Source of the DNA: Chlorobium sp. | Lineage (GTDB): Bacteria > Bacteroidota > Chlorobiia > Chlorobiales > Chlorobiaceae | Direction of reading: 5' to 3' | Assembly: GCF_021740465.1 (NCBI RefSeq) | Contig: NZ_JAIOZR010000016.1 | Span: 1 to 47,175 of the forward strand | Length of the DNA stretch: 47,175 nt | Shown: positions 1-7,992 of the stretch, piece after piece | How positions within the stretch are numbered: the stretch's first letter is position 1 | How the letters are laid out: the number at the start of each line of letters is the position of its first letter | Translations under genes and position numbers: made by a program | The notes under the pieces: model-generated | What the model was told of the DNA's origin: nothing | The model's database searches: none | What the model saw: only the letters and a program-made list of their open reading frames with translations

Positions 1-2
1 GG

Positions 3-167
3 GAGATAAAAAAACAGTCCCCCTCGACTAAAATCGTCGCCATCTCGGGCGGAGGAATATGCATCCCGGAAAACTACCTGAACCTCGCCCTGATGATGGG
101 CGCCGATGCCTCACTCTGCAAACCGTTCGGACGGCAGGAGCTGCTCGATACCATCAGGAACCTGTAA
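3..167 (+). CDS. Response regulator receiver domain, C-terminal end (partial)
   Basis: An open frame enters from the left edge and stops at TAA 165-167. The visible 54 residues look like the last third of a CheY-like receiver domain: a hydrophobic strand (KIVAISGGG), a helix ending in MMGADASLCKPF, where the Lys-Pro pair is the conserved lysine/cis-proline switch, and a closing helix (RQELLDTIRNL). The chain ends straight after the receiver fold, so the protein is either a single-domain response regulator or has its output domain upstream. The phosphorylated aspartate lies outside the window. Its partner kinase cannot be identified here. Confidence 0.75.
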   Translation, partial: EIKKQSPSTKIVAISGGGICIPENYLNLALMMGADASLCKPFGRQELLDTIRNL

Positions 168-285
168 TAAAAGCGGCTGCTTGCAGGATCGCCCGGTCGG
201 CAAAAAGCCTTTGGCAGTGGGAAATTATTTCTTTACATTTATTATTAATAGGTTTTTTCTTTAATACACAAAGAAACAGCAAAAG

Positions 286-537
286 ATGAGCAAGATATCA
301 GGTGCTTTTACACAATGGGCTGAAGCTTATGGCCGTATTGTTGAAATATTCACTGACGGACACTGGTGGGTAACCGGTGATTATATGGAAAATGTGGGTA
401 AAACAACAAAACGCCTTCTGCAGAATGCATACCCATACATTTATGGAGGATCATCATCTTTTGATATCAAGGGATCATCTCCTGATAAGGAAAGGTACGC
501 AACACCGACAAAAGAAATCAAAAAACGATTCGACTGA
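286..537 (+). CDS. csmE: Chlorosome envelope protein, CsmA/CsmE family (CsmE-like)
   Basis: The 83-residue product has the layout of the CsmA/CsmE chlorosome baseplate proteins: a short N-terminus, an amphipathic helix (AEAYGRIVEIF), the DGHWW segment with His26 where CsmA carries its bacteriochlorophyll-a-ligating histidine, the stretch NVGKTTKRLLQNAYP, and a C-terminal tail GSSPDKERYATPTKEIKKRF. In CsmA a similar tail is removed on maturation. The sequence departs from canonical CsmA (GHWW instead of GHWE, NAYPYIYGG instead of NAYG) and from memory fits CsmE, the minor CsmA paralogue. It would sit in the chlorosome envelope facing the cytoplasmic membrane. The gene stands alone, with AT-rich DNA upstream and a hairpin downstream. 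The family call is firm; the E-versus-A assignment is somewhat less so. Confidence 0.88.
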   Translation: MSKISGAFTQWAEAYGRIVEIFTDGHWWVTGDYMENVGKTTKRLLQNAYPYIYGGSSSFDIKGSSPDKERYATPTKEIKKRFD

Positions 538-541
538 CATA

Positions 542-569
542 AAATGCCTGTTTTGATCGTAGGGCATTT
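542..569 (+). terminator. Hairpin downstream of csmE
   Basis: AAATGCC (542-548) and GGCATTT (563-569) can pair around a 14-nt loop a few bases after the csmE stop. The following T-run is short and broken (CGTTT), so it is a weak intrinsic terminator or an mRNA 3'-end stabiliser. Confidence 0.45.
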
Positions 570-581
570 CGTTTAACGATT

Positions 582-652
582 TAGCTATAAAACCTCTAAT
601 AATTTCAAGTATACGCTTGGTTTCCTTGAAATTATTAGAGGTTTTATAGCTA
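582..652. repeat. Perfect 28-bp inverted repeat with a 15-nt spacer
   Basis: The arm at 582-609 (beginning TAGCTATAAAACC) is the exact reverse complement of the arm at 625-652. The spacer is 610-624. The arms are AT-rich and lie between csmE and the convergent SDR gene that ends at 710. The stem is much longer than an ordinary terminator stem and has no terminal T-tract. It could be a bidirectional transcription end, a miniature mobile element, or a recombination or protein-binding site. Confidence 0.85.
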
Positions 653-709
653 TTAATGCACTTCCCCGCCGCAAGCGGCGTATAATATGACCCGTAGAGA
701 TTAACCGTA

Positions 710-1408
710 TCAATGGGATAGTTTACCGTAATATTGCGCCAAAGACTCCTGGTACTCTTCTGCCTCATTTATAACTTCAAACGTTTTATTTTTTGCACTG
801 TCGAGCCATAAAGACGCAACAAGCAGTTCCGCAACATCTGAACGATTTATCCATCCGTTCCATATCCGGTCTCCCTCGTCGACATGAAGCCTGAATTGCA
901 GCGGTTCTCCATCCTTCAACCCTCCCGGCCGCACAATCGTATAGCTCCGGTTTTCACGGGAAAACACCGATCTGACATGCTCTTCGGCAGCATACTTCAT
1001 GGAGAGTACCCCCGCAAAGAGATTAAGCGGATGGTACCATCTGGTCACCGCAATGGAACTGACCATCGCAAAATGCCTTACTCCCGCCTTCGATGCTTCG
1101 TCGGCAAGCCGTATGACGCCGTCTCGATCGACCTCCTGCGGCGAAGCCTCTCCGAAAAAAGAACTCGATCCGAGAGCGGAAATGACTGCATCGCAACCTT
1201 TTACGGCGGCGGCAATCTCGCCTTTATTCTGCACATGGCCCACGGCAACCTCGACACCGCTGCCGAACACGGAGGCTTTTTCTGCCGATCTCACCAGCAC
1301 TCGAACAGGAATGCCGTAATGCTGCAGACGTCTTACAACCCATTGCCCGGTTTTGCCTGTAGCTCCCGCAACAAGCACCAAGCCTTTATATGATGGTTTT
1401 CCGTCCAT
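710..1408 (-). CDS. Atypical SDR / NAD(P)-binding Rossmann protein (NmrA/Ycf39-like)
   Basis: The 232-residue protein starts with a Rossmann nucleotide-binding loop (VLVAGATGKTGQWVVRRL, about residues 12-29). It continues with a conserved SALGSSS segment, a strand with SSIAV and the TIVRPGGL segment typical of atypical short-chain dehydrogenases of the NmrA/TIC62/Ycf39 group. The classical YxxxK pair is not clear, which fits the atypical class. Substrate is unknown; in phototrophs relatives act in pigment metabolism or photosystem assembly, but that is only a possibility here. The start is supported by GGAG eight bases upstream. The gene converges on csmE and is divergent from the pentapeptide-repeat gene. 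Confidence 0.8.
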   Translation of the reverse strand: MDGKPSYKGLVLVAGATGKTGQWVVRRLQHYGIPVRVLVRSAEKASVFGSGVEVAVGHVQNKGEIAAAVKGCDAVISALGSSSFFGEASPQEVDRDGVIRLADEASKAGVRHFAMVSSIAVTRWYHPLNLFAGVLSMKYAAEEHVRSVFSRENRSYTIVRPGGLKDGEPLQFRLHVDEGDRIWNGWINRSDVAELLVASLWLDSAKNKTFEVINEAEEYQESLAQYYGKLSH

Positions 1409-1595
1409 GATAGAAACTCCTTTAAAAAGTCCAGATAAATTTTAATTCCACTTTATATCAATCACCATTCGAAGAAGAAAGTTTCACAACTTACCGGCAT
1501 TTTCCTTACTTTTACCGTAACCGAAACCCTTAACACCGTACGAACGAGGCGACAACAGGCAAAAACGCCGCCGTTCGCACATCAACAATCCCGGC

Positions 1596-2951
1596 ATGAA
1601 CCTGAAACGCTCCCTGGCACAGGCAGTTCTGCTTGCGGCCTGCTGTACCGCAACTCCGGCTCCCTGTCAGGCTGCCGATCCCGAAGCGGTTAAAATGCTC
1701 GTCAACAACCGTTCCGAATGGCATGCCGCCCGGCAATCCAATCCCGGAAAAACCATCGACCTGAACAAGGCAAAGCTCGACGATGCAAACCTCGAGGGAG
1801 CAAACCTCAGCAACGTCTCGCTGGTAAGAGCCGAACTGAGCGGAGCAAATCTAAACAGGGCGAACCTGCAGCGAACGAATCTCTCCATGGCTTTTATCAA
1901 AAAAGCCGACATGAAAGATGCCGATTTTAGCGGCGCGTCGCTCGTCAAGGCGAACCTCAAGGAGTCGTTCATGAAAGGGGCCTCTTTTGCACGGGCGAAT
2001 CTTCAGGGAGTCAACCTCAGATGGAGCCAGCTTGAAGCCGCGGATCTTTCAGGAGCGAACCTTTCCGGCACGGTGCTTTTCGAAGCCAATCTGCAGCGTG
2101 CGAATCTGAAAGGAGCCTGCTTCAGGGAGGCGCAGTTCATGGACAGCGCCGATCTCAACGAAGCGACGGTTTCCAATAACACTATCACCCCTTCCGGCGA
2201 TAAAGCCACCAGGAGCTGGGCTTCTGTGCGTAAGGCCCGATTCGTCAGCGAGCCCGAAACAGCTCCTCCACTCTATCTGACTCCTCCCGAACCGACATAC
2301 CTGTCGGTTCGTCCGGAAGATGAAGGGGGTTCTGCGAAAAACCGTGCCGGTACCCTGAAAAACGCACCGCAGAGCAGGGAAAAACAACAGGAGCTTCTTA
2401 TTGATGATGTGGAAACATGGAACAGCATGAGAGCAAAAAACCCGGAACTGCCGATAACCCTCAAAGAGGAAAAACTGGAAAACGCAAAACTCAGGGGAGT
2501 GAACCTGCAGCAAGCATCGATGGCCGGATCGGATTTCGAGGATGCCAACCTCGACGAGGCTCTCCTCGGCGGAGCTGACTTCAGCGGATCGAATTTCCAG
2601 AAAGCGGACATGAAAGGGGTCAAACTGCAGGGCGCACAGCTACGTAAGGCAAACTTCGACAGGACATTCCTCAAGGACGCCGATCTCAGCAATGCCGATC
2701 TGACAGAAGCGAACCTCTACGGAGCTATGCTTGCCGGTGCAAACCTCCGCGGCGCCAACCTGAGCGGCACGTCTCTCTTCGACACCGATTTTGAAGGGGC
2801 CGATCTTTCGGGAACCATTCTCAAAGGCGCCTCCATGATGGACACCAACCTGAAAAATGCGATTATCACTGCCGAAACCATTCTTCCTTCAGGAAAACAG
2901 GCAACTGCAGACTGGGCTGTTCTGAGAGGTGCAATTTTCAGGAAACCCTGA
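1596..2951 (+). CDS. Exported pentapeptide-repeat protein with duplicated repeat domain
   Basis: A signal peptide of about 26 residues (Lys/Arg, then a hydrophobic AVLLAACC stretch, then PCQA) precedes two long blocks of A(D/N)LXX pentapeptide repeats, each expected to form a right-handed quadrilateral beta-helix. Block 1 covers about residues 32-210 and block 2 about 265-450. Both open with a similar capping segment (SEWHAARQSNPGKTIDL and ETWNSMRAKNPELPITL) and close with a similar one (TITPSGDKATRSWASVRKA and TILPSGKQATADWAVLRGA). The whole unit, caps included, has therefore been duplicated, joined by a polar Pro-rich linker around 215-262. It probably works in the periplasm or on the cell surface. 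No catalytic residues are expected and no function is assigned. Confidence 0.9.
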   Translation: MNLKRSLAQAVLLAACCTATPAPCQAADPEAVKMLVNNRSEWHAARQSNPGKTIDLNKAKLDDANLEGANLSNVSLVRAELSGANLNRANLQRTNLSMAFIKKADMKDADFSGASLVKANLKESFMKGASFARANLQGVNLRWSQLEAADLSGANLSGTVLFEANLQRANLKGACFREAQFMDSADLNEATVSNNTITPSGDKATRSWASVRKARFVSEPETAPPLYLTPPEPTYLSVRPEDEGGSAKNRAGTLKNAPQSREKQQELLIDDVETWNSMRAKNPELPITLKEEKLENAKLRGVNLQQASMAGSDFEDANLDEALLGGADFSGSNFQKADMKGVKLQGAQLRKANFDRTFLKDADLSNADLTEANLYGAMLAGANLRGANLSGTSLFDTDFEGADLSGTILKGASMMDTNLKNAIITAETILPSGKQATADWAVLRGAIFRKP

Positions 2952-3021
2952 AGTCCCTAAACGGGCGACCGCCTGTCGGCCGCCCCTTATCCCGGGAGGC
3001 AACAGCAGAAAAATTCAGGTT

Positions 3022-3255
3022 ATGGCAAATATTCTCGTTTCGAGCTACTACAGCAGATGGGACATTAACGAACATGAAGGACGAATAGCCTTCTATGACT
3101 CGGATAACCATCTGATTGAAAACAGGGTGTTCAAAGATCCTGCAGAATTTCAGGTGGTTATCAGCATGCTGCGCCATGACGCTCCGCTCTGGTTCGATAC
3201 CGAAGCGAATCATCTTCGGACGGGAACCGAACCCGCCGGCGATGGTGAGGAGTGA
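3022..3255 (+). CDS. Small conserved-looking hypothetical protein
   Basis: The 77-residue product begins MANILVSSYYSRWDINEHEG and has an alpha/beta look: strand, WDINEHEGRIAFYDSDNHL, then a helix with FQVVISMLRHD. It has no signal peptide or membrane segment. I chose ATG 3022 because the reading frame upstream overlaps the end of the pentapeptide-repeat gene and reads like noncoding sequence. The gene follows that gene by 70 bp on the same strand and may share its transcript. I do not recognise the family. Confidence 0.6.
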   Translation: MANILVSSYYSRWDINEHEGRIAFYDSDNHLIENRVFKDPAEFQVVISMLRHDAPLWFDTEANHLRTGTEPAGDGEE

Positions 3256-3270
3256 AAATCTGTCGATCCG

Positions 3271-3567
3271 TTATTTTTTGATCTCCGTCAGCTGCGGAAA
3301 CCGCTTGCGGTGCATGAGATGCTGAATGAGGTCTGCTTTGCGGATATTGGGATCGCCGGATTCCAGCAGATGTTTTTTCCCGGTACGGGTGGTAACCTCT
3401 ATGGTTCCGTCATTATGCACATCCGTTACTTTCCAGAACTTGTCCACCACATAATGATACTCCTCTCCGTGTTCGAGAGGAAATACCTGCCTGGCCCTGG
3501 GACCGGGACAGAACGAACTTTTCGGCTTGTGGTAGACAATGGCATCGCCAACCCTGAACTGCGTCAT
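3271..3567 (-). CDS. Small basic hypothetical protein
   Basis: The 98-residue product starts MTQFRVGDAIVYHKPKSS. It has an SH3-like all-beta look (VGDAIVYHK, YHYVVDKFWKVTDVHNDGTIEVTTRTGK) and ends with a basic helix containing LIQHLMHRKRF. The fold pattern suggests a small nucleic-acid- or ligand-binding barrel, but this is only an impression. The start is well supported by a GAGGAGG ribosome-binding site. It converges with the small gene at 3022-3255. Confidence 0.7.
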   Translation of the reverse strand: MTQFRVGDAIVYHKPKSSFCPGPRARQVFPLEHGEEYHYVVDKFWKVTDVHNDGTIEVTTRTGKKHLLESGDPNIRKADLIQHLMHRKRFPQLTEIKK

Positions 3568-3723
3568 CTTGACCTCCTCTCCGGCATGACATCCGGCTCC
3601 TTGACATTTTTAATGATAGTGAACACCTAAACCTTTAATTTACAATCGATAAACAATATTCAAAACAGTTTGTCGCGGCATAACGAGGAATAATGCAGTT
3701 TATTGGCCGATAACCCTCCTTTT

Positions 3724-4914
3724 TCAGGGATTTTCCGTAAACCGTATCACCAGACGTTCACCCTTCATTTCCGCGCCGGCTGTCTGCAGGGTAGCCAGCG
3801 ACTGGGGAAGCACCATATTGCGCCGATGGTTCCCGATCCGGATATTGAGCTCGTCACCGCTCTTGCTGAGCTGTATCTGATCCTTTGGTATTCCGGGCAG
3901 ATACAGCTCAAGAGAAAAGCCGTACTCAACCTTCCGCACCTGAAATGTCTGGTTATGATAATAAACCCGGGAGGGATCCTCCCCGTCCGGATAAAGAAAA
4001 TCCTTGAGTTTTTCCAACGTTTCCATACCGCAGATTTCACGGGAATAGAGCGGAACCTCCTTGACCGGCAGCGGGCTGAAATTGTCGATGATTTCCTGAC
4101 GGTAAATCGCCTGGTTCTCCTTCCAGTAGACAAAATAAGGATCGTTGACCTCGGGAGGGATGATTCTGTTGGCGATAATCAGATCGACGGAAATGTTGTA
4201 GAGACTCAGATAGGCATGTGCTCGCAGCGACTCCTTGATAACCATTTTTTCAGGGTTGGTAACAAGCCTTACGGAGGTAACGGTATTGTCGGTAAGAATA
4301 CTGCCAAGCGCCTCTATTTTTTCATAGAACTCGCTTGGAATCTGCATCAGCGCCTTGTCGGGAAGCGAAAACCCCGCAATCGGACGAAAAATCGGTTCGA
4401 CCAGGGGACGCAGATAGAGCGCGACTTTTTCCATCGGCTTGTACAACCGGCGCATATACCAGCCGGTCACATCCGGAATGCTCAGTAGTCTCAGGGCCGT
4501 TCCGGTAGGCGCCGAATCGATGATCAGCACATCGTAGCTGCCTTCGTGGTGATGTCGGAAAACCCTGACAAGCCCGAAAATCTCATCGGTTCCCGGAAGA
4601 ATCGCAAGCTCCTCGGCCTGTACGGCATCGAGCCCCCTTGCCTGCAAAACCTCGGTAATGTAACGTTTTACCGTACCCCAGTTCTGTTCAAGCTCCTGAA
4701 GGACATCGAGTTCAGCTCCGTAGAGGTTCTCACAGACTTTTACCGGTTCATGCCCGAGAGGCATGTCGAAACTGTCGGCAAGCGAATGGGCCGGGTCGGT
4801 GCTCAATACCAGCGTCTTGTAGCCAAGTTCCGCACAACGAAGCCCTGTTGCCGCAGCCATGGATGTTTTGCCGACACCGCCTTTACCGGTCATGAGAATA
4901 AGACGCATAAGCAC
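3724..4914 (-). CDS. ArsA-family ATPase with C-terminal HSP20-like domain
   Basis: The N-terminal 310 residues form an ArsA/GET3-type deviant-Walker ATPase: P-loop [10 protein letters not shown] near the start, the switch segment [13 protein letters not shown], and the strand [16 protein letters not shown]. The C-terminal 75 residues ([34 protein letters not shown]) resemble the alpha-crystallin/HSP20-like domain found at the end of many ArsA-like proteins of green sulfur bacteria. No arsenic-resistance genes lie nearby and the metal-binding Cys set of true ArsA is not evident, so a chaperone or membrane-protein-targeting role is more likely than arsenite export. The first codon at 4914 is GTG; an in-frame ATG at 4908 gives the usual family start [11 protein letters not shown]. 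The TPR gene lies 89 bp upstream on the same strand. Confidence 0.9.
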   Translation of the reverse strand: MLMRLILMTGKGGVGKTSMAAATGLRCAELGYKTLVLSTDPAHSLADSFDMPLGHEPVKVCENLYGAELDVLQELEQNWGTVKRYITEVLQARGLDAVQAEELAILPGTDEIFGLVRVFRHHHEGSYDVLIIDSAPTGTALRLLSIPDVTGWYMRRLYKPMEKVALYLRPLVEPIFRPIAGFSLPDKALMQIPSEFYEKIEALGSILTDNTVTSVRLVTNPEKMVIKESLRAHAYLSLYNISVDLIIANRIIPPEVNDPYFVYWKENQAIYRQEIIDNFSPLPVKEVPLYSREICGMETLEKLKDFLYPDGEDPSRVYYHNQTFQVRKVEYGFSLELYLPGIPKDQIQLSKSGDELNIRIGNHRRNMVLPQSLATLQTAGAEMKGERLVIRFTENP

Positions 4915-5003
4915 CTCACAGCAATCGTTACCAAGCGTAAAACATCGTTTGCTATAACCGGCAGCTGCGCATTAAAAGTTTACCGACTGCCTCACTCACC
5001 GTG

Positions 5004-5930
5004 TCACTTGCCGAACTCCCTGAGCGCCTCAATGGAAAGCGTATCGCCCAGACTTGCCGCTTTCTGCAGATCTTCAATCGCCCCTTCGGCATCTCCAAGC
5101 TGTTTTCTGGCCAGACCTCTGTTGTAATAGGCTTGAACATTATCCGGCCTGACCTGAAGAATTCGGCTCATATCGTCAATTGCCCCCTGGTAATCGCCAA
5201 GCGCAGCCTTCGCGCATGCCCGGTTGTTGTAGGCCTCTACAAACCCGGTATTGAGAATCAACGCCTTGTTGTAATCTTCTATGGCCCCCTTCAGATCACC
5301 ACTGCTCACACGGGCGTTGCCACGGTTATACCATGCGGCATCATACCCCTGGTCCCGTTCGAGAGCAAGCGTGAAATCGCTGATAGCACCATTGAGGTCG
5401 CCGCTGAGGCTTTTCGCAAGACCTCGATTATTATAAGCCCCGGCAAGCTGCGGGCTGAGCCGTATCGATTGGGAGTAATCAGCAATTGCCCCCTTGTAGT
5501 CACCAAGTGCCGATCTGGCCGTTCCCCGATTATTGTAGAATTCAGGTATGGCTGGGTCAAGAGCTATCGCTTTGGAAATATCGGCTACAGCTCCCCTGAA
5601 GTCCCCGAGAGCAGCTCGGGCGAACCCCCTGTTATTATACGCTCCGAGCAGCTTCGGGTCAAGTTCTATCGCTCTGGTATAATCGGCAAGGGCATCCCTG
5701 ACTTCGCCTCCGAGAGATTTTGCGAGCCCTCGGTTGTAATAAGCACCTGCATTTTCGGGATCGAGCATGATAGCTCTGCTGAAAGAGTCGATAGCCTCCT
5801 GAACCTGCCCCTGCCGGCCCAGTTCAATACCAAGCTCTATGTGCTCATCTGCAGTCTGGGCTGCCATTGCGACCGTATGCAGCAGAAGCAGGACTGCGGC
5901 AGCAATGGATACCCTTTGAATAATATTCAT
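5004..5930 (-). CDS. Exported tetratricopeptide-repeat protein
   Basis: A signal peptide (hydrophobic AAAVLLLLHTVAMAA, about residues 8-24) is followed by about eight 34-residue TPR units that fill the rest of the 308-residue protein. The units are very regular, with recurring AYNNRG(L/F)A and GD..GAI.DY segments. Such arrays are protein-protein scaffolds, here probably periplasmic. There is no other domain. The gene lies upstream of the ArsA-HSP20 gene on the same strand and may be cotranscribed. The near-identical repeats make slippage or recombination within the gene plausible. Confidence 0.9.
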   Translation of the reverse strand: MNIIQRVSIAAAVLLLLHTVAMAAQTADEHIELGIELGRQGQVQEAIDSFSRAIMLDPENAGAYYNRGLAKSLGGEVRDALADYTRAIELDPKLLGAYNNRGFARAALGDFRGAVADISKAIALDPAIPEFYNNRGTARSALGDYKGAIADYSQSIRLSPQLAGAYNNRGLAKSLSGDLNGAISDFTLALERDQGYDAAWYNRGNARVSSGDLKGAIEDYNKALILNTGFVEAYNNRACAKAALGDYQGAIDDMSRILQVRPDNVQAYYNRGLARKQLGDAEGAIEDLQKAASLGDTLSIEALREFGK

Positions 5931-6206
5931 TTTTTTTAAAAAACCCCCTTAAGAAACTCCTCATTACAGGCAGAGTAAAGTAACAAACCACTAAGAATAA
6001 CCGCCCCTGTTTTCTCAGGGAAAAAGCCGATTATGCCTCCGGAAAACACCGTTACCAGCGGTTTTAGCGCCTTATTTGCATATTTTGAATATTATTCCTT
6101 ATATTTGTTCTTGTTGAAACAATGAATACCAAATGAAATTTTATTCAATTTACCTGTTCTTATCGTTGATGTTGTTTAAGGGACAGAGTGCTAAACCTTA
6201 GCATTT

Positions 6207-6707
6207 ATGAGACATGAAAAAAGATTTTTCGCCTTTTCGATTTATGGAGTACTGACCTGTTTACTCTTTACTGCATACCTGACAAGCATACCGCTTTCGG
6301 GTTCATTGAAACAGCTCGGTTCAGCAATTCATTCCTCCGCATACGCCGAATCCCGACCTGACAGCAGGAATACTGCCCAAAGTTTTCTTCTTGTGTCGGA
6401 AGGAAAAGCATCATATTACGCAAACCAGTTCCACGGAAAGAAAACAGCAAACGGCGAAACGTTCAACATGAACGAACTGACTGCCGCCCATCCTTCACTG
6501 CCTTTCGGAACCCGCGTCAGGGTCACCAATCTCAGAAACGGTAAGGATGTCATTGTGCGCATCAACGACCGCGGCCCGTTCGTCAAGGGAAGAATCATCG
6601 ACCTTTCAGCCGAAGCAGCCAAAGAGATCGGCCTGTTCAGAGCCGGAACCGCCCAGGTACGCGTGGAAGCCATCAATAAAACAATCGCGGACGCATACTC
6701 CGGATAG
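6207..6707 (+). CDS. RlpA-family double-psi beta-barrel protein (copy 1)
   Basis: The 166-residue protein has an N-terminal hydrophobic segment (about residues 10-27) and then an RlpA-like double-psi beta-barrel: [57 protein letters not shown]. These are the signature segments of septal-ring RlpA proteins, some of which are lytic transglycosylases acting on peptide-stripped glycan strands. There is no SPOR domain, so septal targeting through denuded peptidoglycan is not expected. A second homologous gene follows after 116 bp. Confidence 0.88.
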   Translation: MRHEKRFFAFSIYGVLTCLLFTAYLTSIPLSGSLKQLGSAIHSSAYAESRPDSRNTAQSFLLVSEGKASYYANQFHGKKTANGETFNMNELTAAHPSLPFGTRVRVTNLRNGKDVIVRINDRGPFVKGRIIDLSAEAAKEIGLFRAGTAQVRVEAINKTIADAYSG

Positions 6708-6823
6708 CGAGCATTTTCAGAAACCTGCACAACTATCGGGCATCGCGCCGCTCTTCAATTGCCTAAACAAGAGGCCATCAGGAGAAGCGGTGCGCTCGGT
6801 ACCCGGCAGAAAACAACAGAATC

Positions 6824-7264
6824 ATGCAGCAAACGTTCATATTCCCGTCTGCGGTAGCCACGGCAATGCTGCTCTTTCTGATCGCACTCCGCCCTGCTCC
6901 CTGCAATGCGGCCGAACCGGTTTTTCAATCCGAAACGCCCTCAACCACGGCTGTTTCGGGCAGCAGCGGCATGCTTGTCTCTGAAGGCCGGGCATCCTAT
7001 TACGCCCATCGTTTCCACGGCAGAAAAACCGCAAGCGGAGAACGCTTCAGCGTGCAGGACTTTACGGCCGCTCACCGCACCCTCCCTTTCGGAACCACGG
7101 TCAGGGTAACCAATCTCGACAACGGAAGGGAGGTTGTCGTGCGCATCAACGATAGAGGACCGTATCTCAGAAGCCGGATTATAGACGTCTCTCCCGCCGC
7201 GGCCAGGGAGCTCGGCCTGCTCGAGAGAGGCACGGCATCGGTACGGATCGTGGCCGTGAACTGA
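6824..7264 (+). CDS. RlpA-family double-psi beta-barrel protein (copy 2)
   Basis: The 146-residue protein has a clear signal peptide ([20 protein letters not shown], cleavage near residue 30) and an RlpA barrel ([58 protein letters not shown]). It is closely related to the preceding gene across the barrel but has a different N-terminus, so it looks like a tandem duplication that has since diverged. It lacks a SPOR domain. Likely role: periplasmic glycan-strand cleavage or cell-wall binding. Confidence 0.88.
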   Translation: MQQTFIFPSAVATAMLLFLIALRPAPCNAAEPVFQSETPSTTAVSGSSGMLVSEGRASYYAHRFHGRKTASGERFSVQDFTAAHRTLPFGTTVRVTNLDNGREVVVRINDRGPYLRSRIIDVSPAAARELGLLERGTASVRIVAVN

Positions 7265-7270
7265 TATCCT

Positions 7271-7987
7271 CTATTCTCCTTTCCTGAAAACCATCACCAG
7301 CGCGGCCGAGCGCTCCCCGCTGAACGCCTCGCCGCCGAAAGCGCCGTAACTGCCCGCACACAGAAAACCCGCCCGCTCGTGAAGCTGGCGGTACCTGTCG
7401 GAAGTTACCGGATAAAGGGTGAACTCTTCGCTGAAAACCGCCTTATCCCCGCTTTTGAGCAAAAACGTGAACCGCACCTGTTCCGGCGTTATGCCGCTGT
7501 ACCGGCGATGAAAGGTCAACTCTCCGCCGGCAAGCGTTTTTACCGGAAACAGGTACCCCCGCCGATGGAGTAAGGCCTCCCAGTTCACGACCTGCAGTGC
7601 CCAGTACCCGCCCGGTGCAAGCAGGGAAAAGACCTCAGCGATGAACTGCTCCAGCTTGCCGGGAGACAGGTGGGACAACACGTTGCCGATGGAGTACACC
7701 AGCATGAACGGCCCCCGAAGACCGCCTGCATCTACCATGTCCATGCAATGGAACGAGGCCTGCGGATAGGATGCCTTTGCCGCCGCGATCATCCGGCTGT
7801 CGAGATCGATCCCCACGGCGGAAAAGCCGTCGCGGGCAAATCTTCCGCAGTAATGGCCGGGACCGCACCCGATATCGAGCACCGGGCCTCCCGGCACACC
7901 CGCATACCCCTTCAGGAAAGCGTACACATCCTCCCTGAACGGAAACACCTGCTCGTAATAGGGGGCGAATTCGGAATAGAACGACAT
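7271..7987 (-). CDS. Class I SAM-dependent methyltransferase
   Basis: The 238-residue protein has the class I methyltransferase core: motif I VLDIGCGPGHYCGRFA (about residues 36-51), the acidic end of strand 2 in VGIDLDSRM, and a motif IV region MLVYSIGNVLSHL. The substrate cannot be told from sequence. It starts 5 bp after the SDR gene on the same strand, so the two are very probably cotranscribed. It converges with the second rlpA gene, the two stops lying 6 bp apart. Confidence 0.85.
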   Translation of the reverse strand: MSFYSEFAPYYEQVFPFREDVYAFLKGYAGVPGGPVLDIGCGPGHYCGRFARDGFSAVGIDLDSRMIAAAKASYPQASFHCMDMVDAGGLRGPFMLVYSIGNVLSHLSPGKLEQFIAEVFSLLAPGGYWALQVVNWEALLHRRGYLFPVKTLAGGELTFHRRYSGITPEQVRFTFLLKSGDKAVFSEEFTLYPVTSDRYRQLHERAGFLCAGSYGAFGGEAFSGERSAALVMVFRKGE

Positions 7988-7992
7988 GGCGG

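Noticed and set aside
5004-5930. Tandem DNA repeat or CRISPR-like array
   Set aside because: The periodic sequence is the coding repeat of a TPR protein (34-residue units), not short direct repeats with spacers.
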